A stretch of DNA of 64,000 nt from a virus: IMG/VR virus record IMGVR_UViG_3300021963_000060, positions 1-64,000 of that record. One strand, 5' to 3'. Made by a program: the position numbers and the translations under genes. Position 1 is the first letter of the stretch. The number at the start of each line of letters is the position of its first letter. The notes under the pieces were generated by a model, which had not been told where the DNA came from, did not search any database, and worked only from the letters and a program-made list of their open reading frames with translations. This document shows, in pieces, positions 42,718 through 51,578 of the stretch.

Positions 42718-43974
42718 TTAATAAATTTCTCTCCATCTCATAGAAACACCAACATTAGAAGGATCATTTCCTATATTGCTTACTCTCACTGAAAAAATTT
42801 CAGAATCTGTAGAATCAAAATTTTGAGACAAAAAGTTTTTCTTTGAAGTTGGCCCAGTTTGAACTTGTGCAGTTGTTGCTGATGGTTTAACTATATTTTG
42901 ACTATCTCCTGCAGCATAACCTCCCATAAAGTCTTCAAAGTAAACTGTGCTAATACCAGTTGCTGTTTGGTTGTATTCAACTACAGACTCATCATTTTCA
43001 GAAATCCAAGTACCAGTAGTATTAATTCCAACAGAACTTCTTAGTTTTACAACTTCATATTTTACATTTGATCCACTACTGAATACTGTAATATCTTCAA
43101 GTTTTACTGTTGCCCTATTTGGATATCCTTTGAAAGAATTTTTTAATCTTATTGCAATAATAGGAACAGTAGTTCCAATACCAACAGATCTAAGTGGAGT
43201 TGTATGTGAAAATTCTCTTCCTGCTTCTGTATATCCACCCTCACTCATAACTGTGGAGCAAATTTGAACGAATGATCCACCGGCACCAACTTGTGTTCCA
43301 CTGTTTCTAATTTCGCATCTTACAGGAAGATTTGGATTAGACATATAGACAGTAGGCAAAACATTTGAATTATAAAATTCATGTGCGACAATATTGAGTC
43401 CATCTATACTAAAACCACAACGAACTCTACCAACTCCTAACCATTCAAAGTCTGTAAAAAATAGTTGAGATTTTGTGATATCTAAATTAAATCCAGATAC
43501 ACCATTCCCATCAAGTTTATCTTTGTTCCATTGAGATTGTGGAATTCTTCTTTCTGATACTCCTATTCCTGCAGTAACATAAGATCTAATTACAAAACTT
43601 AGAGTTCCATCTGGAGATTGTTCAAAGAAAATTCCGTCTCTATCGTCAAAATATCCAGTTCTTTTAGTAACATTCTGTTGCGCAGGACCAAAATTAAATG
43701 TCGAATAAATTAACTGAGATTTACCGGGCATATAATGATGATATCTTTTAGTCTGATGGATACAATATCCATTAGTACTAATTCCAGATTGAAGTATAGC
43801 CGCTGCTTGATTTCTATCAAAAGAAACAGTAGCTCCAACACCAGATTTAACATCAATAAAATCAGGATCAATTGAATATAGATGTTTATAATCACCCAGT
43901 GTAAATGGGTCTGATGTTCTTAATCTACCAAAAGCATCTATTTCTGGTTTAAATGGATCATATAAGTGAGACAT
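42718..43974 (-). CDS. Virion structural protein (conserved tailed-phage type)
   Basis: 418 residues beginning SHLYDPFKPEIDAFGRLRTS. Long beta-rich sequence with HQTKRYHHYMPGKSQLIYST, TGYFDDRDGIFFEQS and FEWLGVGRVRCGF, motifs shared by structural proteins of many marine phages. Probably a decoration or fibre-like virion protein. It overlaps the next upstream gene by one base. Confidence 0.7.
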   Translation of the reverse strand: MSHLYDPFKPEIDAFGRLRTSDPFTLGDYKHLYSIDPDFIDVKSGVGATVSFDRNQAAAILQSGISTNGYCIHQTKRYHHYMPGKSQLIYSTFNFGPAQQNVTKRTGYFDDRDGIFFEQSPDGTLSFVIRSYVTAGIGVSERRIPQSQWNKDKLDGNGVSGFNLDITKSQLFFTDFEWLGVGRVRCGFSIDGLNIVAHEFYNSNVLPTVYMSNPNLPVRCEIRNSGTQVGAGGSFVQICSTVMSEGGYTEAGREFSHTTPLRSVGIGTTVPIIAIRLKNSFKGYPNRATVKLEDITVFSSGSNVKYEVVKLRSSVGINTTGTWISENDESVVEYNQTATGISTVYFEDFMGGYAAGDSQNIVKPSATTAQVQTGPTSKKNFLSQNFDSTDSEIFSVRVSNIGNDPSNVGVSMRWREIY

Positions 43975-44774
43975 TAGATTACCCTCCAGGAATTACCTTT
44001 CCAAATAAATGTTAAACTTCCAAAATTAAAAGCAAGAATTGCTCTATCCCTACCATCAATTTTATCTGATCCTGTTGGTAGAATTGTTATATGTCTGTTA
44101 GTTCCTTTTGCTGCTTCTCCAAGTTCATCTTTAACAACAAATATTTTTCCTTCTCTGTCTGCTTTAGGTAGAGTAATAGTTACTGCACCTGCATAATTAA
44201 CCCCAATATAGTAATCTTGAGGTCTTATTGTATAAGATGAAGTTGTTACGGATGTTATTGGAACATCCATATACGTTAGATTTGTTTCACCACCTCCACC
44301 AAATGTGGAAATTTGTTGTTGAATCCTTGAAAGAAATAGTTTATAATGCTTATTTAAATCTTCTAAAGTAACAAAATTCTGATCTAAAGGAGTTAATGGA
44401 TCACTTTGCTGTTTTACATTAGAAGGTTCAGAAAGAAGTCCTAAAGATTTTTCTTTAATTTCTTCTGGTTCTTTTAATTCTAATACGTCTTTTTTATCTT
44501 CTACATTTTCTATAATATTCTCTTCTTTTGGTTCCTTAGGAACCTCTAAGTCAATATTATCTTCAAGTAAAATATTTTCAAGAATTTCTATTTTTCTTTT
44601 TGTCTTTTCTTTTATTTTTTTACTTTTCTTTTTTAGAGAACCTACCTCTTCAAAGATAGAGTTTAAATCCAAATCACCAACAATAGATTTAAATTGTGTT
44701 TTTTCTTTCTTTTTTTCTTTGTTTACCTCAGAAAAAAATGAAGAAAGACTTAAATCTAAATTGATATCATCCAC
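43974..44774 (-). CDS. Structural protein: charged N-terminus, beta C-terminus
   Basis: 266 residues. Residues 1-130 are disordered and Lys/Glu-rich (LKKKSKKIKEKTKRKIEILE). Residues about 145-266 form a beta domain (YMDVPITSVTTSSYTIRPQD, AGAVTITLPKADREGK) like glycine/Thr-rich phage surface domains. It is encoded in the head block between gp67-like and gp21. Function unknown. Confidence 0.65.
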   Translation of the reverse strand: MDDINLDLSLSSFFSEVNKEKKKEKTQFKSIVGDLDLNSIFEEVGSLKKKSKKIKEKTKRKIEILENILLEDNIDLEVPKEPKEENIIENVEDKKDVLELKEPEEIKEKSLGLLSEPSNVKQQSDPLTPLDQNFVTLEDLNKHYKLFLSRIQQQISTFGGGGETNLTYMDVPITSVTTSSYTIRPQDYYIGVNYAGAVTITLPKADREGKIFVVKDELGEAAKGTNRHITILPTGSDKIDGRDRAILAFNFGSLTFIWKGNSWRVI

Positions 44775-44779
44775 TTACA

Positions 44780-44962
44780 TTATTCCTCTTCCGAATTGAA
44801 ATTAATTTGATCAGTTCCGCTATTATTAAAAATTGAATCTGCTACTGAAGGTCTCAAATCATCTATTTTATCAGATGCTTTTGAGAACAAAATTTCTTTA
44901 ATCCTATCACTAATCTGAGAAGGTGATTCATCAGAAGCGATCATGTCCATGAGTTCGTCCAT
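44780..44962 (-). CDS. Prohead core protein, gp67-like
   Basis: 60 residues starting MDELMDMIASDESPSQISDR. T4 gp67 begins MEELIEAIKSNDLV and lies right after gene 20, before gene 21, the same place as here; the acidic C-terminus (NFNSEEE) agrees. T4 gp67 is a prohead core protein. Assigned by short similarity plus synteny. Confidence 0.65.
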   Translation of the reverse strand: MDELMDMIASDESPSQISDRIKEILFSKASDKIDDLRPSVADSIFNNSGTDQINFNSEEE

Positions 44963-44990
44963 AGTAATTATAATTTAATTAATCTTTGGT

Positions 44991-44998
44991 TATTTATA
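44991..44998 (-). promoter_or_regulatory. T4-type late promoter octamer on the gp20 stop codon
   Basis: Exact TATAAATA covering the gp20 TAA (44994-44996), 28 bases before the gp67-like ATG. Confidence 0.75.
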
Positions 44999-46670
44999 TT
45001 TCTCCACCTTTGGGTTCTTTAACTTGGGTGACTTTTCCATCTGCCTCCAAATCTGGTTCCATAACTGGTTGACCTAAATCCATTCCAGCAGCTCCTGGAT
45101 CCATTGGAGCTCCTGTTTGAGGATCTATAGGTGCATTTGGATCCGCAATAATTCCTTCTTCAATTTCATTTTTAATTAGTTCATCTTGTTCAATTATTTC
45201 TTGATCAGTTTGACGAAGAATCTTACTTCTTACATAATTTTGAGAGAAATACTTCCCAACATAAGGTTCTGCAGTTGCTACTAAGTTTAGTCTTTCCGTT
45301 AGAAGTTCAGCATCCTTCAATTCTGAAAAATGATTATCATATAGGAAGTCATACTGAATATGATCTGCCATTTTCTCCCAATCTTCTGGAGTTATGATAT
45401 TCTTCAAAATCAATTGAGTTTTTAACATGTCGTTAAACATGTTAGAGAATCTCTTTCTCAATCTTCCCACAAATTTAGTGAACTTAAGTTCATCTCTTAA
45501 AATTTCTGAAGAGCGACCAAGATTAAAACCGCCTTCACCGTCCATTCTAGATGGTGGAACATTTAGAGAGCGATATAATTTCTTCTTAAAATATTCTACG
45601 TCAGTGAGTTCTCCAAGATTTTGACCTCCGGGAAGTGTAGTGATTTCAGTTCCTCTACCACCTTCACGACGAGGAAGCCAGAAATCCTCAAGCATACTCA
45701 TGAACTTCTTATCATCACGAATCTCACCAGTACTTGCATCATAAACAAGTTTGTTACGATAACGCATCATAACATCTCTGAGATATTGTTCTGCTTTTAC
45801 CTTGGGAAGATTACCTACATCGATGTAGAAGATTCTTCTTTCTGGCGCTCTAGAAAGTCTATAAATTACAAGAGAATCTTCAATCATACGAAGTTGATTG
45901 AGAGATTTAATTGCTTTGTTTAAATATGATAAACAAATTCCTTTGTTTCTGTCTACTAATCCTGAAGTGCAATATGTTACAGCATCTCTAGAGATTTTAA
46001 CTCCACCTCCTCCAGTAGAAGATTGATTTCCTCCTCCAGGGCCAACGGGATATGATGCTTTTGGAGTATAAACAAAATACTCCTCAATTTCTGGGAACTC
46101 GAAATCATCAGAGTCAAAACCATTTTTTATAGTTCTTACTCCAGACTTATTTTCCTTTTTCTTTTCTTTTCTGATATATCTCATCTTTAGAGAATCAATA
46201 TATCTTAATTCTTGAATACCATCATGTGGATTCTTAAAATCAATTACCTTATGATAATAAAGTCTTCCATCAATATACCAGTTTCTATAAATTTCGTGAG
46301 CTTTTTTATCGAAATCTAGTAGTTCTAGTAAGTATTTGAATTCTTCTCTTATTTTCTTTTTGATTCCATCACTCGCATTCAAATTAGAAAGTTCTATCTG
46401 AACGGGAGTATCATTTGAATCTGATACTATTGCTTCGTTTACGATATCTTCAATGGCGCTATCTACTTCTGGATGAAGCGCCATTTCTCTGTATCTTTTA
46501 ATTAAATCAAACTCTGATCTATATACACCTTCTATATCAACATAAGACCCAAAAAAACCACTTGTCAAATAATGATCAACCCCATCCTCATTATTTTGAG
46601 GGATGGGGGATACTACCGATGGTGATTGAGAATTTGTGTCCTCTATAGAGAAACCAAATAATCTAGACAT
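44994..46670 (-). CDS. 20: Portal vertex protein (gp20-like)
   Basis: 558 residues. Portal core visible: YREMALHPEVDSAIEDIVNE, RLYYHKVIDFKNPHDGIQEL, VDRNKGICLSYLNKAIKSLN, and RLSRAPERRIFYIDVG, all T4-family. Forms the dodecameric DNA channel at the head vertex and initiates prohead assembly. The C-terminus is acidic and Pro/Gly-rich. Length matches T4 gp20 (524). Confidence 0.96.
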   Translation of the reverse strand: MSRLFGFSIEDTNSQSPSVVSPIPQNNEDGVDHYLTSGFFGSYVDIEGVYRSEFDLIKRYREMALHPEVDSAIEDIVNEAIVSDSNDTPVQIELSNLNASDGIKKKIREEFKYLLELLDFDKKAHEIYRNWYIDGRLYYHKVIDFKNPHDGIQELRYIDSLKMRYIRKEKKKENKSGVRTIKNGFDSDDFEFPEIEEYFVYTPKASYPVGPGGGNQSSTGGGGVKISRDAVTYCTSGLVDRNKGICLSYLNKAIKSLNQLRMIEDSLVIYRLSRAPERRIFYIDVGNLPKVKAEQYLRDVMMRYRNKLVYDASTGEIRDDKKFMSMLEDFWLPRREGGRGTEITTLPGGQNLGELTDVEYFKKKLYRSLNVPPSRMDGEGGFNLGRSSEILRDELKFTKFVGRLRKRFSNMFNDMLKTQLILKNIITPEDWEKMADHIQYDFLYDNHFSELKDAELLTERLNLVATAEPYVGKYFSQNYVRSKILRQTDQEIIEQDELIKNEIEEGIIADPNAPIDPQTGAPMDPGAAGMDLGQPVMEPDLEADGKVTQVKEPKGGEI

Positions 46671-46697
46671 TATTTAAAAATTATCGTAACCTTCTTC

Positions 46698-46705
46698 TAT
46701 TTATA
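46698..46705 (-). promoter_or_regulatory. T4-type late promoter octamer overlapping the gp19 stop
   Basis: Exact TATAAATA including the gp19 TAA at 46701-46703, 27 bases before the gp20 ATG, inside a small palindrome (CTTCTAT/ATAGAAG). Confidence 0.8.
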
Positions 46706-47351
46706 GAAGACTTCCAGGACCATCACCGATTTCAAAGTATTGAACTTGGAATTCAACAGTGAATTCTTCGATGGTGTCTGAAGTATCGTATGATAAGTCA
46801 ATCTGTGAGATATTTGTTGGGAAAATATCGTAGAACTTGTATGATCTTAGTACAGTTGCTTGACCTTCTCCAGTAGCACCAAATCCAGGACCTTGTGCAT
46901 TAACTGAATTGATTACCTTTGTTCCTTCTTTCTTGTCGCTTCTTCCTAGTTGATAAACACTAGCATTTCTCATATAAGATGCTGGGTTGGTAGCACCTGT
47001 AGCATTATCTAGTTTGCTGAGTAGGTTCATCCATGCCTCAAAAGCATGTCTTAGTTTGAAGTCTTCGTCATTGATTACAGTAACAGTCCAAGTATCGAAA
47101 GTTCTATCACCAGCAACTTTAAGAATTCTTCCTCTAAAGGGAACATCAATTGGTGCTACGTTTGATGCTGGGAGAGCAGCAGACTTGCAGAGAAATCTGA
47201 AGTCAGTTTGTGCCTCACTATCCCAGATAGCACCAATTTCTGCGGGGAAATCATCGAGAGCAACTTCGAATAGATTAGGTCTAGCACCGCCTCCAGCTAA
47301 TCTTGTCTTGAAGGCGGAAATATTTTTGATTGATGGTCCGTTAGCAGCCAT
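46701..47351 (-). CDS. 19: Tail tube protein (gp19-like)
   Basis: 216 residues. Tube-fold pattern: RPNLFEVALDDFPAE, FLCKSAALPASNVAPIDVPF, FEAWMNLLSKLDN, and a C-terminal FTVEFQVQYFEIG. Forms the inner tail tube. 216 residues is somewhat longer than T4 gp19 (163), normal for cyanophages. It lies between sheath gp18 and portal gp20, as in T4. Confidence 0.94.
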   Translation of the reverse strand: MAANGPSIKNISAFKTRLAGGGARPNLFEVALDDFPAEIGAIWDSEAQTDFRFLCKSAALPASNVAPIDVPFRGRILKVAGDRTFDTWTVTVINDEDFKLRHAFEAWMNLLSKLDNATGATNPASYMRNASVYQLGRSDKKEGTKVINSVNAQGPGFGATGEGQATVLRSYKFYDIFPTNISQIDLSYDTSDTIEEFTVEFQVQYFEIGDGPGSLL

Positions 47352-47390
47352 TTTAGGGTCCTCCTATTGTAATTAATTTAGAATTTAGAA

Positions 47391-49595
47391 TTAAACTCTT
47401 CCAACAACTTCTTCAAATGAAACTCCTGTTCTAGTAGCAACAAATGTTAGTGTTACATAGTTAATTGATTTAGCTGGTTTTAGGAAAATATCAGCTCTGA
47501 ATTCATTATTATCGATTACGTCAGGAGTATTGTTTGATTCATCACATACAACTAGGAAACCGTATAGGCCTCTCTTAGCTTGAACCTCTCTCAGATAAGG
47601 TTCTACTATGTTAACAAAGTTTGCTCTGGTGATTTCATCGTTCAACTCAAATAGTTGTGCTTGTGCAGTTCTCTCTAGAGCCTGCTCAACTGTTAAGAAT
47701 AGTCTTCTAACGTTAATTCTATCAAAGGCAGAAGAATAACCGAGAGCGGTCTTATCACCGAATAATATAATTCCAATTCCTGGTTGATTAACTATTGAAT
47801 TAATTCTCTTAGGATAAAGTTGATCTCTCTGTGCCTTCGATGGGTTATATGCAAGTTTAATTGCATTATTGAGGACACCTCTTTGTTGTCCTGCAGGAGA
47901 GAACCATGGATAAGAATTAATACTTGTTCTTACGCATAGACCCGCAATATCTGCATTGCATGGTACATATCTGAATAGATTGTTGAATCTATCGTAAGTG
48001 TACTTATATCCAGTATCGAAGATTGCGTATGATGAAGAGGATAGAGGACTAAAGAACTCAATGATATTATCAGTTTGAGTATCTGCATTTCCTACATCAA
48101 TTACGTCTCCTCTGTGAGGAGAAATAACGGCCATACAATCTTTTCTATTAGATGCTAGGGAAATCAGTTCGTTTGCTTTTGCCTGACTTTCAAACTTGTT
48201 TGTTAGGCCAGGACCCATGATTAAGTAATCAACTTCAATATCTCTATTTCCAAATAACTTGTATGAAGTAATTAGGTCACCTAGAGTTGCCTTCATTCCA
48301 CCTTCATTATTAGCACCAGAGTAATCTTTACCACCCTGGAGAGAATAAGTTACGTTTCCGATGGAACTGAATGTTACTCCTTGTGCAGGTTGGTTCCAAG
48401 AACCATCTGCTTCTCCGATTCTTTCCCAAGTAGTTTTTCCATCAACAACTTCAAAACCACCAGGTACTGGTGCAGTATTGTTGTAAGTATCTACTCCAGT
48501 AGAAGGATTATCACCTGCATAAATGAAACTTGAGTAGTTTGCTATGTAATTCTTCCACCATGTCTTTTGTGGAGCATTTACTTGTGATACTGAGTCAAAT
48601 GCCTTTGAGATGAAGAGATGCTTCTCAAGAAGGTTACCTTGAATTCCAGTTACCTTTCCTTCGTCATCAACGATTACAACGTGCATTGCATCGTTCTTAC
48701 CACTTCTCTCTAGAACATAATTATTAGTGATTGGTTTTGGTGCAATAGACTTCCAGAATAAAGTCGTATTGCTTAGTGTTAGAGTCTGTTGATCATACCA
48801 ATCTACAACATCGGTGACTGTTTGAGCCATTCCGACATATGAACCAAGTTGGTCACGGAATCTTAGAGTATCACCTTCTAGGAAAGAATTAGTTCTGCTT
48901 CTTTCTGCATAATCTACAAATGTTTCTGCACCACTTGAAGAAACTCTAGAAATGATTCTTACATCAATCTTTGATTTTCCAGTAGCAGAAGTTGTTACTC
49001 CAGTAACAATACCTTTGATATAACCACTGAAGAGTTCTGTTGCACCTACTCCAGCTCTTACGCTATTGATCCCTACAGTTACACCAGCACCAATAACTGC
49101 ACCAATTCCTGCTGGGTTAGTAGTTGCAATCCCGATTGTTTGGTCTGCTAAATCGTCAATTACACAAATCTTTAGGGAATTTGCCCAAGTTCCTGGGTTC
49201 TTAGCAGCAAAGATGTAGTCTGCTACGTCATCTGCCCAATTTGAGTTATAATCGTCAAAGTTCTTAATCTTAACAGCATCTGAGTAGGAAATTCCTACAC
49301 CAGCGTTTGCGTTGTTTAGAAACTCACCATCAGTTCTTACTACTTTTAGAACACCACCATAACTAAGGAATGAGGAAGCACTCATCCAGTATTCGTATTG
49401 TGCATCTACTGAGCGTGGCTTACCGAATACATTAATTAGTTCTTGCTCGGTGGTAATATCAACTGGCTCATCGACTGGACCTTGTGCATATGGACCAGCA
49501 ATCGCTCCGATGTTATCTAAAACATTATCAGCTCTTCCTACCGTTAAATCAACTTCTCTGACGAGTACGCCCGGAGATAATTGAGGAGTCGCCAT
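47391..49595 (-). CDS. 18: Tail sheath protein (gp18-like)
   Basis: 734 residues. Starts MATPQLSPGVLVREVDLTV (PGV-x(2)-E-x-D sheath signature) and ends with FVATRTGVSFEEVVGRV, typical of contractile sheath subunits. KDCMAVISPHRGDVIDV and RVVCN-like regions mark the conserved domains. Contracts to drive the tube through the host envelope. Upstream holds the hairpin at 49623-49654 with AATAAATA inside. Confidence 0.95.
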   Translation of the reverse strand: MATPQLSPGVLVREVDLTVGRADNVLDNIGAIAGPYAQGPVDEPVDITTEQELINVFGKPRSVDAQYEYWMSASSFLSYGGVLKVVRTDGEFLNNANAGVGISYSDAVKIKNFDDYNSNWADDVADYIFAAKNPGTWANSLKICVIDDLADQTIGIATTNPAGIGAVIGAGVTVGINSVRAGVGATELFSGYIKGIVTGVTTSATGKSKIDVRIISRVSSSGAETFVDYAERSRTNSFLEGDTLRFRDQLGSYVGMAQTVTDVVDWYDQQTLTLSNTTLFWKSIAPKPITNNYVLERSGKNDAMHVVIVDDEGKVTGIQGNLLEKHLFISKAFDSVSQVNAPQKTWWKNYIANYSSFIYAGDNPSTGVDTYNNTAPVPGGFEVVDGKTTWERIGEADGSWNQPAQGVTFSSIGNVTYSLQGGKDYSGANNEGGMKATLGDLITSYKLFGNRDIEVDYLIMGPGLTNKFESQAKANELISLASNRKDCMAVISPHRGDVIDVGNADTQTDNIIEFFSPLSSSSYAIFDTGYKYTYDRFNNLFRYVPCNADIAGLCVRTSINSYPWFSPAGQQRGVLNNAIKLAYNPSKAQRDQLYPKRINSIVNQPGIGIILFGDKTALGYSSAFDRINVRRLFLTVEQALERTAQAQLFELNDEITRANFVNIVEPYLREVQAKRGLYGFLVVCDESNNTPDVIDNNEFRADIFLKPAKSINYVTLTFVATRTGVSFEEVVGRV

Positions 49596-49622
49596 GTTTT
49601 TCTCCTGAAATTCTCAGTTTAT

Positions 49623-49654
49623 CTGAAAATATTTATTAAAACCTATATTTTCAG
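49623..49654 (-). promoter_or_regulatory. Palindrome enclosing a late-like octamer before gp18
   Basis: Perfect 10-bp inverted repeat (CTGAAAATAT/ATATTTTCAG) with AATAAATA (49630-49637) spanning one arm and loop. Also resembles the hairpin at 62161-62188. Either a late promoter in a cruciform or a processing site; no U-tract. Confidence 0.45.
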
Positions 49655-49676
49655 GTGATAAAACAGTGCATGAACA

Positions 49677-49904
49677 TCACCAGTCAGGATATTCCCACAT
49701 TACTTCTTTATTTTTCTTTTTTCTTGAGCTTATTACCCTTTTTATAGAGCAAGATTTGCATTCATATGAATATGAAGATGGTTGATATTTATTTTTTCTT
49801 GTTCGATAAAATCCATCAATAAGATCTTTTACTTCACCACATGTTCTACATGTTCTTTCTGTGAGGTATAAGTGTTCTACCTGAAAATGATCATCGACAT
49901 CCAT
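49677..49904 (-). CDS. Small zinc-ribbon protein after gp17
   Basis: 75 residues from MDVDDHFQVEHLYLTERTC. Two Cys pairs, CRTC and CKSC, about 30 residues apart, form a likely zinc ribbon, with basic residues after (KRVISSRKKKNKE). Resembles the zinc-ribbon part of phage HNH/endonuclease VII proteins but lacks a catalytic domain. Start overlaps the gp17 stop (TAATG). Confidence 0.6.
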   Translation of the reverse strand: MDVDDHFQVEHLYLTERTCRTCGEVKDLIDGFYRTRKNKYQPSSYSYECKSCSIKRVISSRKKKNKEVMWEYPDW

Positions 49905-51547
49905 TAGACATAATCCCACATATAAGACATGTTTCCATATTCATCGGAATACCAGCGATCTCCATTATCATCCACAAAACTATCATTTTCTGTACCATTA
50001 ACAATAAATCCAAATGGAGACATATCTTGTTCTATTTGATTCTTTTGTTCTTCATATAGTCTTTTTCTTATGTCTTGATCAGTCAGTTCTTTAAAATAGT
50101 CTTGAGCAACTAACCAAGCATAGATTACTAGACACATAGCAAGGTCATCATTACAACCATCTTCTGCTTCAAATGAATTTCCCTTTTGAATAAAAGTCGT
50201 TAGTTCACTTATGATCTCATAATCTGAGAATAATAATTTACCTTCTTCAATTAATGTTTTTAAATTTAAGCATCCAACTTTCTTAACGGTCTTGGACATC
50301 TTAACTCCAAGTTGAGTTTTCTTTCCAGAAAATCCCTGACCAACAATTTGACCTGCCCTACCTCTCATAGAGCACATAAGAACATTTTGATATTCTAGAT
50401 CATAGTTTAAAATTGAAGCCACCTGATCTCCAATATCATTTACTTCGCATAGTATATAAGCATTATTGTAATTTTTAGCTACTTCGTATATAATTGAAGG
50501 AAAGAGCATAGGTTTTATTTCATTATTCCTATACTTTGCTACAACTTTATGGGGGAATTGAGTTATATCGGTAACTACGAAAGCAGAATAATCATTTCCA
50601 ACTCCCCTAGCAACGTCCACCGTAATTATGTAATCATGCTCTTCATTTCTTTCTTCATAAACATCAAGTCCAGCATTTCTTAAGATTGGGTTATCATAAA
50701 CCATCGTTCTAAGTTTGGATGGTGATATTAGAGTATCAACTGATCCCAAAAATTCACACTCAAACTCTACTTTAAACTGTTGTTCAGAAGTATTAGCTAT
50801 AGTCTGCTCTTTCCACTTAGCATCCCTACCAGGAACTTCACTCCAATGAACATCGGTGGGAATATATTCATTCTTACTTCTTTCAGCATCATGCCATATT
50901 TTATAAAAATGATTCATCCCATGAGGGGTTGAAACAATAATTACCTTAGTGTTTTTACCAGATGAAATAGTAGGATAAACAGAACTGAAAAACTGATCAG
51001 CAATGTGGTTAGGAATAAACGCAAATTCGTCCAGGAATATAATATTATAAGAGCCACCGCGTACCGCAGAGGCGCTAGTAGAAGCAGCAATAATTTTTGA
51101 CCCATTTTCTAACTCCAGAGATGCTTTGTTCCAAGTCATTACACCCTGTTGTAACCACTTGGGTAAATTTTCGTATGCAGTTTGTAAACGATCTAATAAA
51201 TCTTTTGCAGTAGATGCCTTGTTAGCAAGAATAGCAATATTTACATTATCATTAAAAATTGCATAGTGAAGGAGATATGATACAACAATAGTTGACTTAC
51301 CAGACTGTCTAGGTAACTTGCAAATATTGAAACGATGATTATGAAATCTATCGATCATCAACTCTTGGAATTTATATGGTTTAAACGGTTGTAGACCATA
51401 ATCCAAGGTAACGATCTGAATATAATTTTTTGCAAAGTATATTGGATCGTCCTGACATTTAGCAAATTCTAAAACTTGCTCTTCAGTAAATTCTACAACC
51501 GTATTCGCCTTCTTTAATAAGGGATTACCAAGATAATGATCAGCCAT
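49904..51547 (-). CDS. 17: Terminase large subunit (gp17-like)
   Basis: 547 residues. ATPase: Walker A LPRQSGKST (78-86) and Walker B NIIFLDEFAF. Nuclease: TVDVARGVGND with catalytic Asp, DIGD and NDDLAMC. Packages DNA through gp20. The partner gp16 is at 63422-63871, about 12 kb away rather than adjacent as in T4. No intron or intein. Confidence 0.96.
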   Translation of the reverse strand: MADHYLGNPLLKKANTVVEFTEEQVLEFAKCQDDPIYFAKNYIQIVTLDYGLQPFKPYKFQELMIDRFHNHRFNICKLPRQSGKSTIVVSYLLHYAIFNDNVNIAILANKASTAKDLLDRLQTAYENLPKWLQQGVMTWNKASLELENGSKIIAASTSASAVRGGSYNIIFLDEFAFIPNHIADQFFSSVYPTISSGKNTKVIIVSTPHGMNHFYKIWHDAERSKNEYIPTDVHWSEVPGRDAKWKEQTIANTSEQQFKVEFECEFLGSVDTLISPSKLRTMVYDNPILRNAGLDVYEERNEEHDYIITVDVARGVGNDYSAFVVTDITQFPHKVVAKYRNNEIKPMLFPSIIYEVAKNYNNAYILCEVNDIGDQVASILNYDLEYQNVLMCSMRGRAGQIVGQGFSGKKTQLGVKMSKTVKKVGCLNLKTLIEEGKLLFSDYEIISELTTFIQKGNSFEAEDGCNDDLAMCLVIYAWLVAQDYFKELTDQDIRKRLYEEQKNQIEQDMSPFGFIVNGTENDSFVDDNGDRWYSDEYGNMSYMWDYV

Positions 51548-51578
51548 GATTTAATTTTTTTTATGTTTTTTTATAGTA

